Assembly (NCBI GenBank): GCA_039030395.1
Contig: JBCCEF010000004.1
Coordinates: 62,001-126,000 of the forward strand
Source of the DNA: Acidobacteriota bacterium
GTDB taxonomy: Bacteria > Acidobacteriota > Thermoanaerobaculia > Multivoradales > JBCCEF01
DNA: 64,000 bases
Direction of reading: 5' to 3'
Position 1 is the first letter of the stretch. Every line of letters starts with the position of its first letter. A program made the position numbers and the translations under genes. Under the pieces are notes generated by a model. The model made no database searches, was not told the DNA's origin, and saw nothing but the letters and a program-made list of their open reading frames with translations. Shown here in pieces: positions 29,481 through 37,037 of the stretch.

Positions 29481-30401
29481 CTAGGCCCTCAGGTTGATCA
29501 TCTTGCGAACGTCGATGGCGAAGAGGAACTCCGTCAGGAACGGAACGTCCGGAAAATAGCTCTGCAGGCGGTCGAAACAGGCCCGCGCTTCGTCGTGGTT
29601 GCCCAGTAGGTTCGCGGCTTCACCCAGCAGATACAGACAGTTCTTGAGGGTGTCGAGTTCGCCGAGGCTTTGGGCCAGTTCCAGGGAGCGCTGACCGTGA
29701 CGCCAGGCGTGGCGGTAGCGCGAGACCTCGAGGTGGGCAAAGCAAAGATCGAGATGGGCGATCATCAGTGGCCGCTCCGCCTGGCTTCGCCGGAACACTC
29801 GCAGGCTGCGGTAGAGCAGGTCAAAACCGGCGAAGTGGCGCTCCAGAGCGATGTAGGAGTAGCCGAGGTTGCCCCAGATCATCGCTCGTCGAAGTTCCGG
29901 CGCCTCGGCCTGCACGGCGAGGGCATTCTCGTACTCCATGGCCGCCTCTTCGAAGCGGCTCTCCGCGATCAGCAGGTTCCCCATCAGGTTGTGGGAGGAG
30001 GCCCGCCATTCCGGCTCCGGTGATTCCAGTTTGCTCAGTTCGCCACGCGAGATACGGGCGTAGAGAAGCGCCTTCTTGCGGTCCTTCCGGACCTCATAGA
30101 TGCGGGCAATGTGGTAGGCCGCAAAGCGCCGATTGACGGTGTTGGAAGTACTGCTCAGAAGCTCACGCAGGTCTCGTAGGACTTCGCTACCGCGGTTCAG
30201 GGCGATCAGCACGGCACTGCGGTTGCAAAATGCGCGGTCGACGAGTTCGGGCTCGCCCAAGGCCTTTGCTTCTTGCCAAGACTTATCGCAGAGATCAAGG
30301 GCTTCGTCCAGATGGCCCAGGTCGGCAGCGGCGCTGGCCTGGCGGCGCAAGATTTCGTAGCGTGATCGGCTCGGGCTCTGGGAGGTGGAAGACTCTGTCA
30401 T
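29481..30401 (-). CDS. TPR protein of cassette 1
   Basis: 306 residues, no signal peptide, helical throughout. At least five TPR-like pairs are visible (for example RRQASAAADLGHLDEALDLC, ASSHNLMGNLLIAESRFEEA, RAMIWGNLGYSYIALERHF, LYLLGEAANLLGNHDEARAC). It is a clear paralogue of the TPR protein at 32354-33271; both end in an almost identical tail, IDVRKMINLRA here. It lies 150 bases after the HTH gene and 4 bases before the secreted-protein gene. TPR domains of this kind bind peptides in RRNPP regulators; that role here is inferred. Confidence 0.8.
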   Translation of the reverse strand: MTESSTSQSPSRSRYEILRRQASAAADLGHLDEALDLCDKSWQEAKALGEPELVDRAFCNRSAVLIALNRGSEVLRDLRELLSSTSNTVNRRFAAYHIARIYEVRKDRKKALLYARISRGELSKLESPEPEWRASSHNLMGNLLIAESRFEEAAMEYENALAVQAEAPELRRAMIWGNLGYSYIALERHFAGFDLLYRSLRVFRRSQAERPLMIAHLDLCFAHLEVSRYRHAWRHGQRSLELAQSLGELDTLKNCLYLLGEAANLLGNHDEARACFDRLQSYFPDVPFLTEFLFAIDVRKMINLRA

Positions 30402-30551
30402 CGCTGGCGATTCCCTCGAAGTCTAGGAAGGGGCAAAGGAGTGCTGTTGGCCCCGGTCATTGGATATCGTCAATGGATTGCAGGCTCGATCGTTTCGGAT
30501 TCGGGCATCTCGTGTTCAGTTCGGGCACCGCAGGTTCAAGACCGCCGCCGT

Positions 30552-30884
30552 TCAAGATCGCAGCCGCCGAAAGGCAACGAACTCTTCGACCTCCCCGGTG
30601 CGCGTCTCGCGGAAACGTCCTCTCTGGTGGCCCGCCGCAGGCGCGTTGGCCTGGTTCTCTCCGTCCTCGAAGAGTTCCCAAACGCCAATCCCCAGCTCCT
30701 GCGAAATCGAGATCAGGGTGTCGAGGGCTACCCGGCACCGACCCTTTTCCATGCGCACCAGATCCGCGGATCCGATACCGATTCGCAGGGCCATCTCGTC
30801 CTGGCTCAGACCTCGGCGCTTGCGCAGGCGGCGAAGGGTCTGCCCGACTAGAGCAACCTGTCCAGTGTCAAGGGGCAGTGCCAT
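30552..30884 (-). CDS. XRE-family HTH regulator of cassette 1
   Basis: 110 residues. The HTH_3 domain covers about 13-70: LRRLRKRRGLSQDEMALRIG, then SADLVRMEKGRCRVALDTLI. A short C-terminal part keeps EVEEFVAF, shared with its paralogue at 33268-33657, whose middle segment (about 20 residues) is longer. It probably binds DNA as a dimer. It starts 75 bases after the cassette-2 secreted-protein stop, so the two cassettes may form one transcript, although the 150-base gap downstream could hold a separate signal. Confidence 0.85.
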   Translation of the reverse strand: MALPLDTGQVALVGQTLRRLRKRRGLSQDEMALRIGIGSADLVRMEKGRCRVALDTLISISQELGIGVWELFEDGENQANAPAAGHQRGRFRETRTGEVEEFVAFRRLRS

Positions 30885-30959
30885 CGGGTTCCCTTGCCGG
30901 CGTGGGTTGTCTCCTCGCGGCCTCGCGGGCGGCTTCTCGGTCGTCCGCCGCGGGACGGA

Positions 30960-32354
30960 TCAACGGTGGCGGGCGCGCTGGACCAGGATTTCGTGCGCCC
31001 GACTCCGATCGATGGTGTCGTCCAGCAGCAGGTCGCGGGCGCTGCTCCAGCCCTCGGGCCGACTCTCGATGTAGCGCACGCTGTCCTGCTCGTCGCTCGC
31101 GATCAATAGCTCATCGCCGTCCATCGAGGTGTAGAGGGAGATCTCGGTGCCCGCCTCGATCTGCGGTGCTAGCCACTCTCCCGCCGGGTGCATCCGCACG
31201 AGATGGGCGTCATCGTCGGAGTCCGCTACCGTCAAGATCTCCAGGAAGCTCACCGGAGCTGCGCCGGGCCGCACCGATCGATCGAGGCCCGGCCGGGCCA
31301 GACGAGCGCCGATCTCGATGATGTTAGAGCGCGCCGTGTCAGCGATCGAATGGATCTCACCACCGCCGCTGGCGAGGATCTGTTCGCGTACCTGGTCGGC
31401 GAGGAAGCGGGTGATGCCCACCTCCACCTCCAGGCGAGCGCCGATCTCGATGATGTTCGAGCGCGCTCCCTCAGCCAGCGACTCCAAAGAAGGGGCACCT
31501 CCCGGTCCACCGCCGCCGGCAATTCCGATCTCGATGATATTCGAGCGCGCGCTATCGCCGATGGCGACCACTTCGCCGGGAACGACGTCCAGCTCGATCG
31601 TCAGGATGCGGTCCGTACGCGGGTTGGCAATCACCGCCATCACGCTGTTCTCGTCGCGACCCCGCTGCAGGTTGGGGGACCGCGCCAGGGCGCTGGTGGA
31701 TGCCCTCGGGTCGCCCACCGGATCGGCCAGGTCCAGGGCGCTCAGCTCGAAGGTCGGCGGGCTGTCGAGGGGGAACTCACCGTCGATCAGGGTCACCGGC
31801 GCGTAGAGCACTTTGTCGCCTTCAGCGGATTCCTCCCACCAGGTCAAGTGCAGGATGGTGCGGTGCTGGAGGGCGGCCGAGTCCCCTTCCGGGGCCAGGT
31901 ACTCATCGCGGGTGATGACCATGCGGGGTGCGCCCTTCAAGGCGTAGCGATTGCCTTCCAGGGTCAGCACCGGCGACCACTCGCCTTCGGTCAGGGCGAC
32001 CAGCTTGAGGCTCGGATGAATGTAGTTCTTCCAGCTCTCCCAGATCAGGAACAGGCCGCCGCTGGTGTCTTCCACAAAGAGCTGCGGCTGATGCTCGAGA
32101 TCCGCGCCGATGGTGCCGGGCACCCGCAAGCGCCAGCTCGATCCGTCCGGCTGGGTGATGTCGAGGGCGAGGGCGCGAGCTTCGCCGTCCGCCGTTCCGG
32201 CGAGGCCCGGGAACAGGGACGCGCCGGAACCCAGGCGCGCCACGTAGACCTCACCGTCCACACCGACGACGGCATCGGACTCCGCCGCCACCATGGGCAC
32301 GGCCAAGAGCGCCAGAAGCGAAAGGAGTGCGGTGATTCTTCGTGTCATCGTCAT
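30960..32354 (-). CDS. secreted repeat-bearing protein of cassette 2 (SNIIEIGAR type)
   Basis: 464 residues from ATG 32354, which shares its A with the TPR stop (TGATG). A signal peptide covers about 1-23 (ALLAVPMVAAE). A beta-rich region (about 28-260; LFLIWESWKNY, LVALTEGEWSPVLTLEG) matches the cassette-1 protein. Then RSNIIEIG occurs three times: residues 270 (followed by IA), 298 and 342 (both followed by AR). All three are preceded by Ala (SA, GA, TA). Codons for the repeats differ at synonymous sites, so the peptide, not the DNA, has been kept. No known family is recognised. Confidence 0.72.
   Translation of the reverse strand: MTMTRRITALLSLLALLAVPMVAAESDAVVGVDGEVYVARLGSGASLFPGLAGTADGEARALALDITQPDGSSWRLRVPGTIGADLEHQPQLFVEDTSGGLFLIWESWKNYIHPSLKLVALTEGEWSPVLTLEGNRYALKGAPRMVITRDEYLAPEGDSAALQHRTILHLTWWEESAEGDKVLYAPVTLIDGEFPLDSPPTFELSALDLADPVGDPRASTSALARSPNLQRGRDENSVMAVIANPRTDRILTIELDVVPGEVVAIGDSARSNIIEIGIAGGGGPGGAPSLESLAEGARSNIIEIGARLEVEVGITRFLADQVREQILASGGGEIHSIADTARSNIIEIGARLARPGLDRSVRPGAAPVSFLEILTVADSDDDAHLVRMHPAGEWLAPQIEAGTEISLYTSMDGDELLIASDEQDSVRYIESRPEGWSSARDLLLDDTIDRSRAHEILVQRARHR
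31302..31331 (-). repeat. coding repeat RSNIIEIGAR, third copy
   Basis: Encodes residues 342-351 of the cassette-2 secreted protein, in the context TA-R...AR-LARPG. Confidence 0.8.
31434..31463 (-). repeat. coding repeat RSNIIEIGAR, second copy
   Basis: Encodes residues 298-307, in the context GA-R...AR-LEVEV. Ser, Ala and Arg codons include synonymous differences from the third copy. Confidence 0.8.
31518..31547 (-). repeat. coding repeat RSNIIEIGIA, first copy
   Basis: Encodes residues 270-279. It lacks the closing Arg of the other copies and leads into a Gly-rich stretch. Confidence 0.75.
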
Positions 32355-33271
32355 CACGCCTTGAGATTGATCATCCGGCGCACGTCGATTTTCGCCAGGA
32401 AGTCGGATACGGTCGGCGCTTCCGGATAGAAGCGTTCGAGGCGCGAGAAGCATTGGTGACCGGCGGCGGGGGCGCCGGTCAAGACGTGTGCCTCTCCGAG
32501 TAGATAGAGCGAGTTCTTGATCGCTTCGTCGATCCCCAGAGCCTCTGCCAGGGCGAGGGCCTTCTCACCGTGGCGCAGGGCGATCTTCGGCCGCTGGGCT
32601 TCAAGATGGCCAAAGCATAGATCGAGATGCACCGACACGAGGGCCTCGCGGGCCCCCAGCCGGCGAAGGGAGCGCAGGCTCCGGTAGAGCAGTCGTAGCC
32701 CGGTTCGAAGATTGCCTTGGAGAACGCGGCAGTAGCCCAGGTTGTCGAGGATCTGCCCGCGCCTAACGCTTTCGCCTTCCGGCAGGCGCTCCAACCGGTC
32801 GAGGGCCAGGGCGTAGGCCTCGGAGGCCTCTTCGGTGAAGCTGCGGGCCAGCAGGAGGTTGCCGATGCGGTTCAAAGCCGAGGCGCCCCAGTCGGAACGC
32901 TCGACTGCATCCGCCCGGTCGCGGGCGATCTGGGCGTAAAACAGACCCTTGCGGTAGTCCTTCGCCATCTCGTAGTAGCGGGCGATGGCGTACGCCGCCA
33001 AGAAGCAGTTCTCGGGATCGCCGGAGCGCGGATGGCCGTTGCGCATCAAGATCTGGCGTAGCTCCGGCAGCGAGTCGTCCCCTTCACGCAGCTCGATGGC
33101 GACGGCGGCCTGGTTGCAGCGGGCCCGGTCGACGAGGGCAGCGGCGCCGATTTGGCACGCCTCGTCGTAGGCACGGGTCAGGAGTGCGTGCGCCGAGCGA
33201 TGGTCACCGGCGATGACGGCGGCATTGCCGCGATCGCGGAGATCCTCGTATCTGGGGGAAGTCGAGATCAC
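32354..33271 (-). CDS. TPR protein of cassette 2
   Basis: 305 residues, no signal peptide, all-helical TPR-like repeats (DLRDRGNAAVIAGDHRSAHA, SALNRIGNLLLARSFTEEAS, GQILDNLGYCRVLQGNLRTG, NSLYLLGEAHVLTGAPAAGH). It is paralogous to the cassette-1 TPR protein over its whole length, including LHLDLCF/HLDLCFGHLE and the tail IDVRRMINLKA. Its start overlaps the HTH stop as ATGA, and its stop overlaps the secreted-protein start, so all three cassette-2 genes are translationally coupled. Confidence 0.82.
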   Translation of the reverse strand: MISTSPRYEDLRDRGNAAVIAGDHRSAHALLTRAYDEACQIGAAALVDRARCNQAAVAIELREGDDSLPELRQILMRNGHPRSGDPENCFLAAYAIARYYEMAKDYRKGLFYAQIARDRADAVERSDWGASALNRIGNLLLARSFTEEASEAYALALDRLERLPEGESVRRGQILDNLGYCRVLQGNLRTGLRLLYRSLRSLRRLGAREALVSVHLDLCFGHLEAQRPKIALRHGEKALALAEALGIDEAIKNSLYLLGEAHVLTGAPAAGHQCFSRLERFYPEAPTVSDFLAKIDVRRMINLKA

Positions 33272-33657
33272 GATTCGGTCTCCATCACCCGGCCGGGGTC
33301 CTTGCGCTGACGCTGCTTGAAGGCAATGAACTCCTCGACCTCGCGCTGAGCGTCTTCGTCAAGCAGGCGAAACTGCCGCACAAGCTGTACGTCCTGTGGG
33401 GTGATCGATTCTTGGTTGAGGTCGTCGAAAAACTCGCCGATGCCCATCCTAAACTCGGCGAGGATGCGAAACAGGGTGTCAAGGCTGACTCGGTATTCAC
33501 CCTTTTCCATGCGCGACAGATCCGACTGCTGAATGCCGATGCGCGAAGAAAGCTCCGTCTGGGTGAGACGCCGCTCCTTGCGGAGCTGGCGAATTTTTTG
33601 ACCGACGAGCTGCACCTGTCGGGTCTTGGTTTGGGCGGTTTTGGACGGAATCGGCAT
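33268..33657 (-). CDS. XRE-family HTH regulator of cassette 2
   Basis: 129 residues. The HTH_3 domain (about 18-75) reads IRQLRKERRLTQTELSSRIG and SDLSRMEKGEYRVSLDTLF. The C-terminal part (LVRQFRLLDEDAQREVEEFI) is a short helical dimerisation-like segment shared in reduced form with the cassette-1 regulator. It is the first gene of the six-gene run. A 7-bp inverted repeat with 9-base spacer lies about 80 bases upstream and is a candidate binding site. Confidence 0.87.
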   Translation of the reverse strand: MPIPSKTAQTKTRQVQLVGQKIRQLRKERRLTQTELSSRIGIQQSDLSRMEKGEYRVSLDTLFRILAEFRMGIGEFFDDLNQESITPQDVQLVRQFRLLDEDAQREVEEFIAFKQRQRKDPGRVMETES

Positions 33658-33736
33658 GGTCGAACGTTCCTTTGGGCCGCATCTGAAGAACGAAACCCGA
33701 ACTCAAAAAACGAAGCACGGTCGCGGACTCAGAGCT

Positions 33737-33759
33737 ATCTATGTCAAATCGGCATAGAT
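33737..33759. promoter_or_regulatory. candidate operator palindrome
   Basis: ATCTATG (33737-33743) and CATAGAT (33753-33759) are perfect inverted repeats separated by 9 bases, centred in the 296-base divergent region between the HTH gene and the ABC permease gene. The size and symmetry suit an XRE-type dimer; it could control either direction. A weak plus-strand promoter (TTGACG-17-TTATGG) starts at 33759. Confidence 0.45.
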
Positions 33760-33953
33760 TGACGGGCTGTAGGGCTTAAGCTTATGGCTTGGCGAGCGGG
33801 CAAGTCAACCGAATCTTCTCCACTCTGCGGCCGATCGTGGCCCCGTGGTAGAAATGCGGGCCGCCCATAGGGCGGTGGACCGCCGGCGAGGCGCTGGCTT
33901 CAGCGAACGGTGGGTTCAGAGCATCATGTCACCAGCGAGATTGCGACGACCTT

Positions 33954-34724
33954 ATGGCCGGCTATTTCTTTCTCCTCAAAGAACTCGTCAAGCGGGATTT
34001 CAAGGGCCGCTACGCCGGCTCCGTGCTGGGCTTCGTGTGGTCGCTGGTTCAGCCCGTTTGGCTGCTCCTGTTGTTCACCTTCGTCTTCGCCACGGTGATG
34101 AAAATCTCCCTGGCGGGAGAACGCACGGACAACTTCGGCATTTTCCTGTTTTGCGGCCTGCTGCCCTGGATGGCGATCCACGAGGGCGTGCTGCGCTCGA
34201 CCACCGCCATCACGGACAGCTCCGAGTTGGTCAAGAAGCTGCGCTTTCCGTCCGAGATTCTGGTGCTGTCGGTGGTCCTGGCGGCTTTGCTCCACCAGTT
34301 CATTGCCCTCGGCGTTTTTGCGCTGGTGTTGGCCCTGACCGGCTCCCTGAGCTGGGGATCGCTGCCGCTTCTGGTGCCGGCGATCCTGCTGCAGACGGCC
34401 ATCGCCCTCGGCTTGGGGTTGTGTCTTTCCTCGATTCACGTCTTCTTTCGCGACACCTCTCAGCTTCTCGGTATGGGCTTCAATGCTTGGTTCTACCTCA
34501 CCCCCATCGTCTATCCGCTCAGTCTGGTGCCGGAGCGATTCACCGCTTGGATCGAGCTCAACCCCTTGACGCCGCTGGTCGACCTCTTCCGGCGCGCCCT
34601 CCTCGGTTCCGACTGGCCGCCGGCCGGCCCGATGATCGGCCTGACGGCTTTCGCTCTCGCCCTGCTGGCGATTGGTTTCTGGATCTTCCGCACCCTGAAA
34701 GATGCCTTCGTCGACGAAATCTAG
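33954..34724 (+). CDS. wzm: ABC-2 type polysaccharide export permease (Wzm/TagG-like)
   Basis: 256 residues with six predicted membrane helices. The family starts are visible: LLKELVKRDFKGRYAGSVLG and the conserved VWSLVQPVWLLLLFTFVF, and near the end GFNAWFYLTPIVYPLSLVP with ELNPLTPLVDLFRRALL. Such permeases export O-antigen, teichoic acid or capsule chains together with a Wzt ATPase. The matching ATPase gene lies 8 kb downstream at 42760, unusually far away. Confidence 0.9.
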   Translation: MAGYFFLLKELVKRDFKGRYAGSVLGFVWSLVQPVWLLLLFTFVFATVMKISLAGERTDNFGIFLFCGLLPWMAIHEGVLRSTTAITDSSELVKKLRFPSEILVLSVVLAALLHQFIALGVFALVLALTGSLSWGSLPLLVPAILLQTAIALGLGLCLSSIHVFFRDTSQLLGMGFNAWFYLTPIVYPLSLVPERFTAWIELNPLTPLVDLFRRALLGSDWPPAGPMIGLTAFALALLAIGFWIFRTLKDAFVDEI

Positions 34725-34826
34725 GGGGTCGCCCCCGGCGCCCTTGGCGTGGCCTTTGCTTCGAAAGCTGGTTCGCGCCTCATCGGCGCACCGGTTGTCG
34801 TCCGAAATCCCGAGGAGATCGTATTT

Positions 34827-36608
34827 ATGACCCCGTCTTTTCAATGCCTGAAGCTCCGTTGGCTGCTGGTCGCCCTGGGCGCCATTCTGGCGATGTCCGC
34901 CTGTAGCCAAGCTCCCAATCCACAGACGGGGGCGACGGCCCCGCCGCCCGCCGCTGCTCCGGAAGCGGCACCCGCTGCCGAACCGGCCGCCGAGGAAGAG
35001 GAGGGAGAAGAAGAGGCCTTGATCCGCCGCTTCGGTGTCGGGGTCGAGGGCGGCACGGCTCGCCGCAAGGCGATGGAGCGGGAGCGTTTCGAGCCGCCGG
35101 ATGGAATTTGGAAGGTGGATGAGAACGAGAGGGAGTACTTCTTGCGGGAAATCCCGAAAGATGCCGAAAGGTGGTATTGGACGGACCAAAGCAAAACCTC
35201 CGTTCGCTACGGCTTTGACTTTTATGAGGTGGCGGAGGAGCGGCCCGAAACCCTAGTGGTCAAGAGCTACCGGCCGATGCCCAGCAAGGTGCGAGGGCAA
35301 CCCGACCTGGAGGCCATCGCCGCCACCCTCGACTCGATGAAGGTCGAGGTGAAGAGCGAGGATCGGTTGACCTTCACGGACTTTGGAATCGGTCTTCCCC
35401 AGCGTGGTCAGTGGCGCAACGGATTCGATGTCGCGGACATGAACGGGGACGGCTTCCTCGACATTCTCCATGGGCCGCCGCGGAAGTTCGGTGGCATCGG
35501 ACCGGTGATCTTTCTCGGTGACGGCGCCGGCAGTTGGCAGATTTGGTCCGATGCGAAGTTTCCTTCCGGCTTGATGTCCTATGGCGACGCCGCGGCGGCG
35601 GATTTCAATGGCGACGGCGTGATGGATGTCGCCTTCGGCCTCCACGTGCAGGGAGTGGTGGCGGCCGTCGGTGATGGCAACGGCCGATTTTCGCTGTGGA
35701 GCGAGGGCATCGACATCCAGTTCCCAGGACGCGGAGACGATGCCAGCGGATTTTCCTCACGTGCCATAGAGACTGCCGATTGGAACGGTGACGGAAAGGT
35801 GGACATCCTGGCCCTTGGTGAGGGGCCGCGGCCGGAGAGCGACGGGCGAAGTCCTTCAGGGTTGGCGGCCTCTTCCTCCTTTGGCACGGCGATTTTCCTC
35901 AACCACGGTGATGGAACCTGGCAGCGCTTGGACCAGGGTCTGGATTTTGGTCAGGTCTTCGGCGATGCGATCGATGTGGCGGATTTCAACGGCGATGCGC
36001 GGATCGATTTTGTGACCTCCACCAGCACCCGCGGTGAGCGGAAGCTTCTGAACCTCGGTTCGACGGACGGAAAGTGGCAGATCGTCGCCCTCGAGGGAGT
36101 GCGCCCCGGATCCTATGTTCGCTCCGTGGCCGCCGAGGACTTTGACTCCGACGGGAGAGTGGATCTAGCGCTGTCCTACATCTTGCGGGTCGGTGACGAG
36201 TGGTGGTCGGGGCTGGACATTCTCTACGGGCGTGGTGAAGTGAACGAATGGGAGCGTAGGACCCTCATGGCGGAGGCGAGCCGCAACAGTGTCTTCGCCA
36301 TAGCCACCGGCAACCTGGATGGCGACGGAGGACCGGATTTGATTGCCTTGACCCGCGATGGCGATACCCATGTTTTCTTGGGCGATGGAGCGGGCGGTCT
36401 GGTGCGCGAGGAGTCGCCCGAGATCGCAGCGGCGCCCGGTGATTGTCGCGGATATCACGTCGCCTTGGCCGATCTCGATGGAGACGGTCGGGATGAGTTC
36501 ATCGAAGCTTTCGCTGGCGAACCCTCCGCTTTCGCGGCTCCTGACCGTTGCCCCTCCCGTGGCTTGATGCGCGCCTGGGACTGGGAGCCCGCTTCCGCCG
36601 CCAAGTAA
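34827..36608 (+). CDS. FG-GAP/VCBS-repeat lipoprotein
   Basis: 593 residues from ATG 34827, with GAGGAG 9 bases upstream. A lipoprotein signal ends at LAMSAC (Cys about residue 25). A Pro/Ala/Glu-rich linker follows, then about seven FG-GAP (VCBS-like) calcium-binding repeats: DMNGDGFLD, DFNGDGVMD, DWNGDGKVD, DFNGDARID, DFDSDGRVD, NLDGDGGPD and DLDGDGRDE. These form an integrin-like beta-propeller on the outer surface. It lies between the export permease and two other exported proteins. Confidence 0.85.
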   Translation: MTPSFQCLKLRWLLVALGAILAMSACSQAPNPQTGATAPPPAAAPEAAPAAEPAAEEEEGEEEALIRRFGVGVEGGTARRKAMERERFEPPDGIWKVDENEREYFLREIPKDAERWYWTDQSKTSVRYGFDFYEVAEERPETLVVKSYRPMPSKVRGQPDLEAIAATLDSMKVEVKSEDRLTFTDFGIGLPQRGQWRNGFDVADMNGDGFLDILHGPPRKFGGIGPVIFLGDGAGSWQIWSDAKFPSGLMSYGDAAAADFNGDGVMDVAFGLHVQGVVAAVGDGNGRFSLWSEGIDIQFPGRGDDASGFSSRAIETADWNGDGKVDILALGEGPRPESDGRSPSGLAASSSFGTAIFLNHGDGTWQRLDQGLDFGQVFGDAIDVADFNGDARIDFVTSTSTRGERKLLNLGSTDGKWQIVALEGVRPGSYVRSVAAEDFDSDGRVDLALSYILRVGDEWWSGLDILYGRGEVNEWERRTLMAEASRNSVFAIATGNLDGDGGPDLIALTRDGDTHVFLGDGAGGLVREESPEIAAAPGDCRGYHVALADLDGDGRDEFIEAFAGEPSAFAAPDRCPSRGLMRAWDWEPASAAK

Positions 36609-36726
36609 CCCCACCCCACGAATCGGAACCCGCCGGCCGGCACATCTTCAAGCCATTCTCGGTCAAGCCCCGCCGGGCTCTCTTCCCCGCGTCCTCTTCG
36701 CGCCGGTCAGGGTATGCATAAACTTC

Positions 36727-36755
36727 TTGACACCTTGACTTTGGACCTCTATAGT
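36727..36755 (+). promoter_or_regulatory. near-consensus sigma-70 promoter
   Basis: TTGACA at 36727-36732, a 17-base spacer and TATAGT at 36750-36755. This is the best promoter match in the window. It would give a leader of roughly 275 bases for the exported protein at 37038. Confidence 0.75.
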
Positions 36756-37037
36756 GCGTGGATCCCGGCCGCTCTCTGCGCAGGTTGTGAACCGATGCGC
36801 ACAGGGTATGGAGCTTCCCGACGGGAAGCAGACCGTGGACGACTGACCGAAAGCTCGATAGAGTTGACAGGAATAGATTCTTTTAATAGGAGGTGATGGT
36901 ACTCAACTCGGCACGACAAGACACCCTTCGCCCACACCCCAAGATAAGGTCAGCGATGTCGCTGGCCGGTGGACGGCGAATCCGACTCTAAGATGTAGGA
37001 CTAGAACCTGAAACGTAAATTTGAGGAGATGTCTGTC
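36756..37037 (+). promoter_or_regulatory. long 5' leader with hairpin and full anti-SD match
   Basis: The leader contains a perfect 7-bp hairpin (GCTTCCC at 36813-36819 with GGGAAGC at 36823-36829) and AGGAGGTGAT at 36888-36897, which complements the complete anti-Shine-Dalgarno end of 16S rRNA, 140 bases before the true start. An ATG at 36896 opens a 31-codon frame ending at 36991, but it overlaps the SD, so translation is doubtful. The region 36609-36726 holds nothing recognised. Confidence 0.4.

Noticed and set aside
30402-30551. Extension of the cassette-1 HTH protein into the 150-base gap (frameshift)
   Set aside because: The conserved EVEEFVAF segment is reached before the stop and no further similarity to the longer paralogue was seen in the other frames.
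36896-36991. 31-codon leader peptide gene
   Set aside because: The start codon overlaps the Shine-Dalgarno sequence (2-base spacing), the composition is Arg-rich and no stalling motif is visible; kept only as an option in the leader entry.
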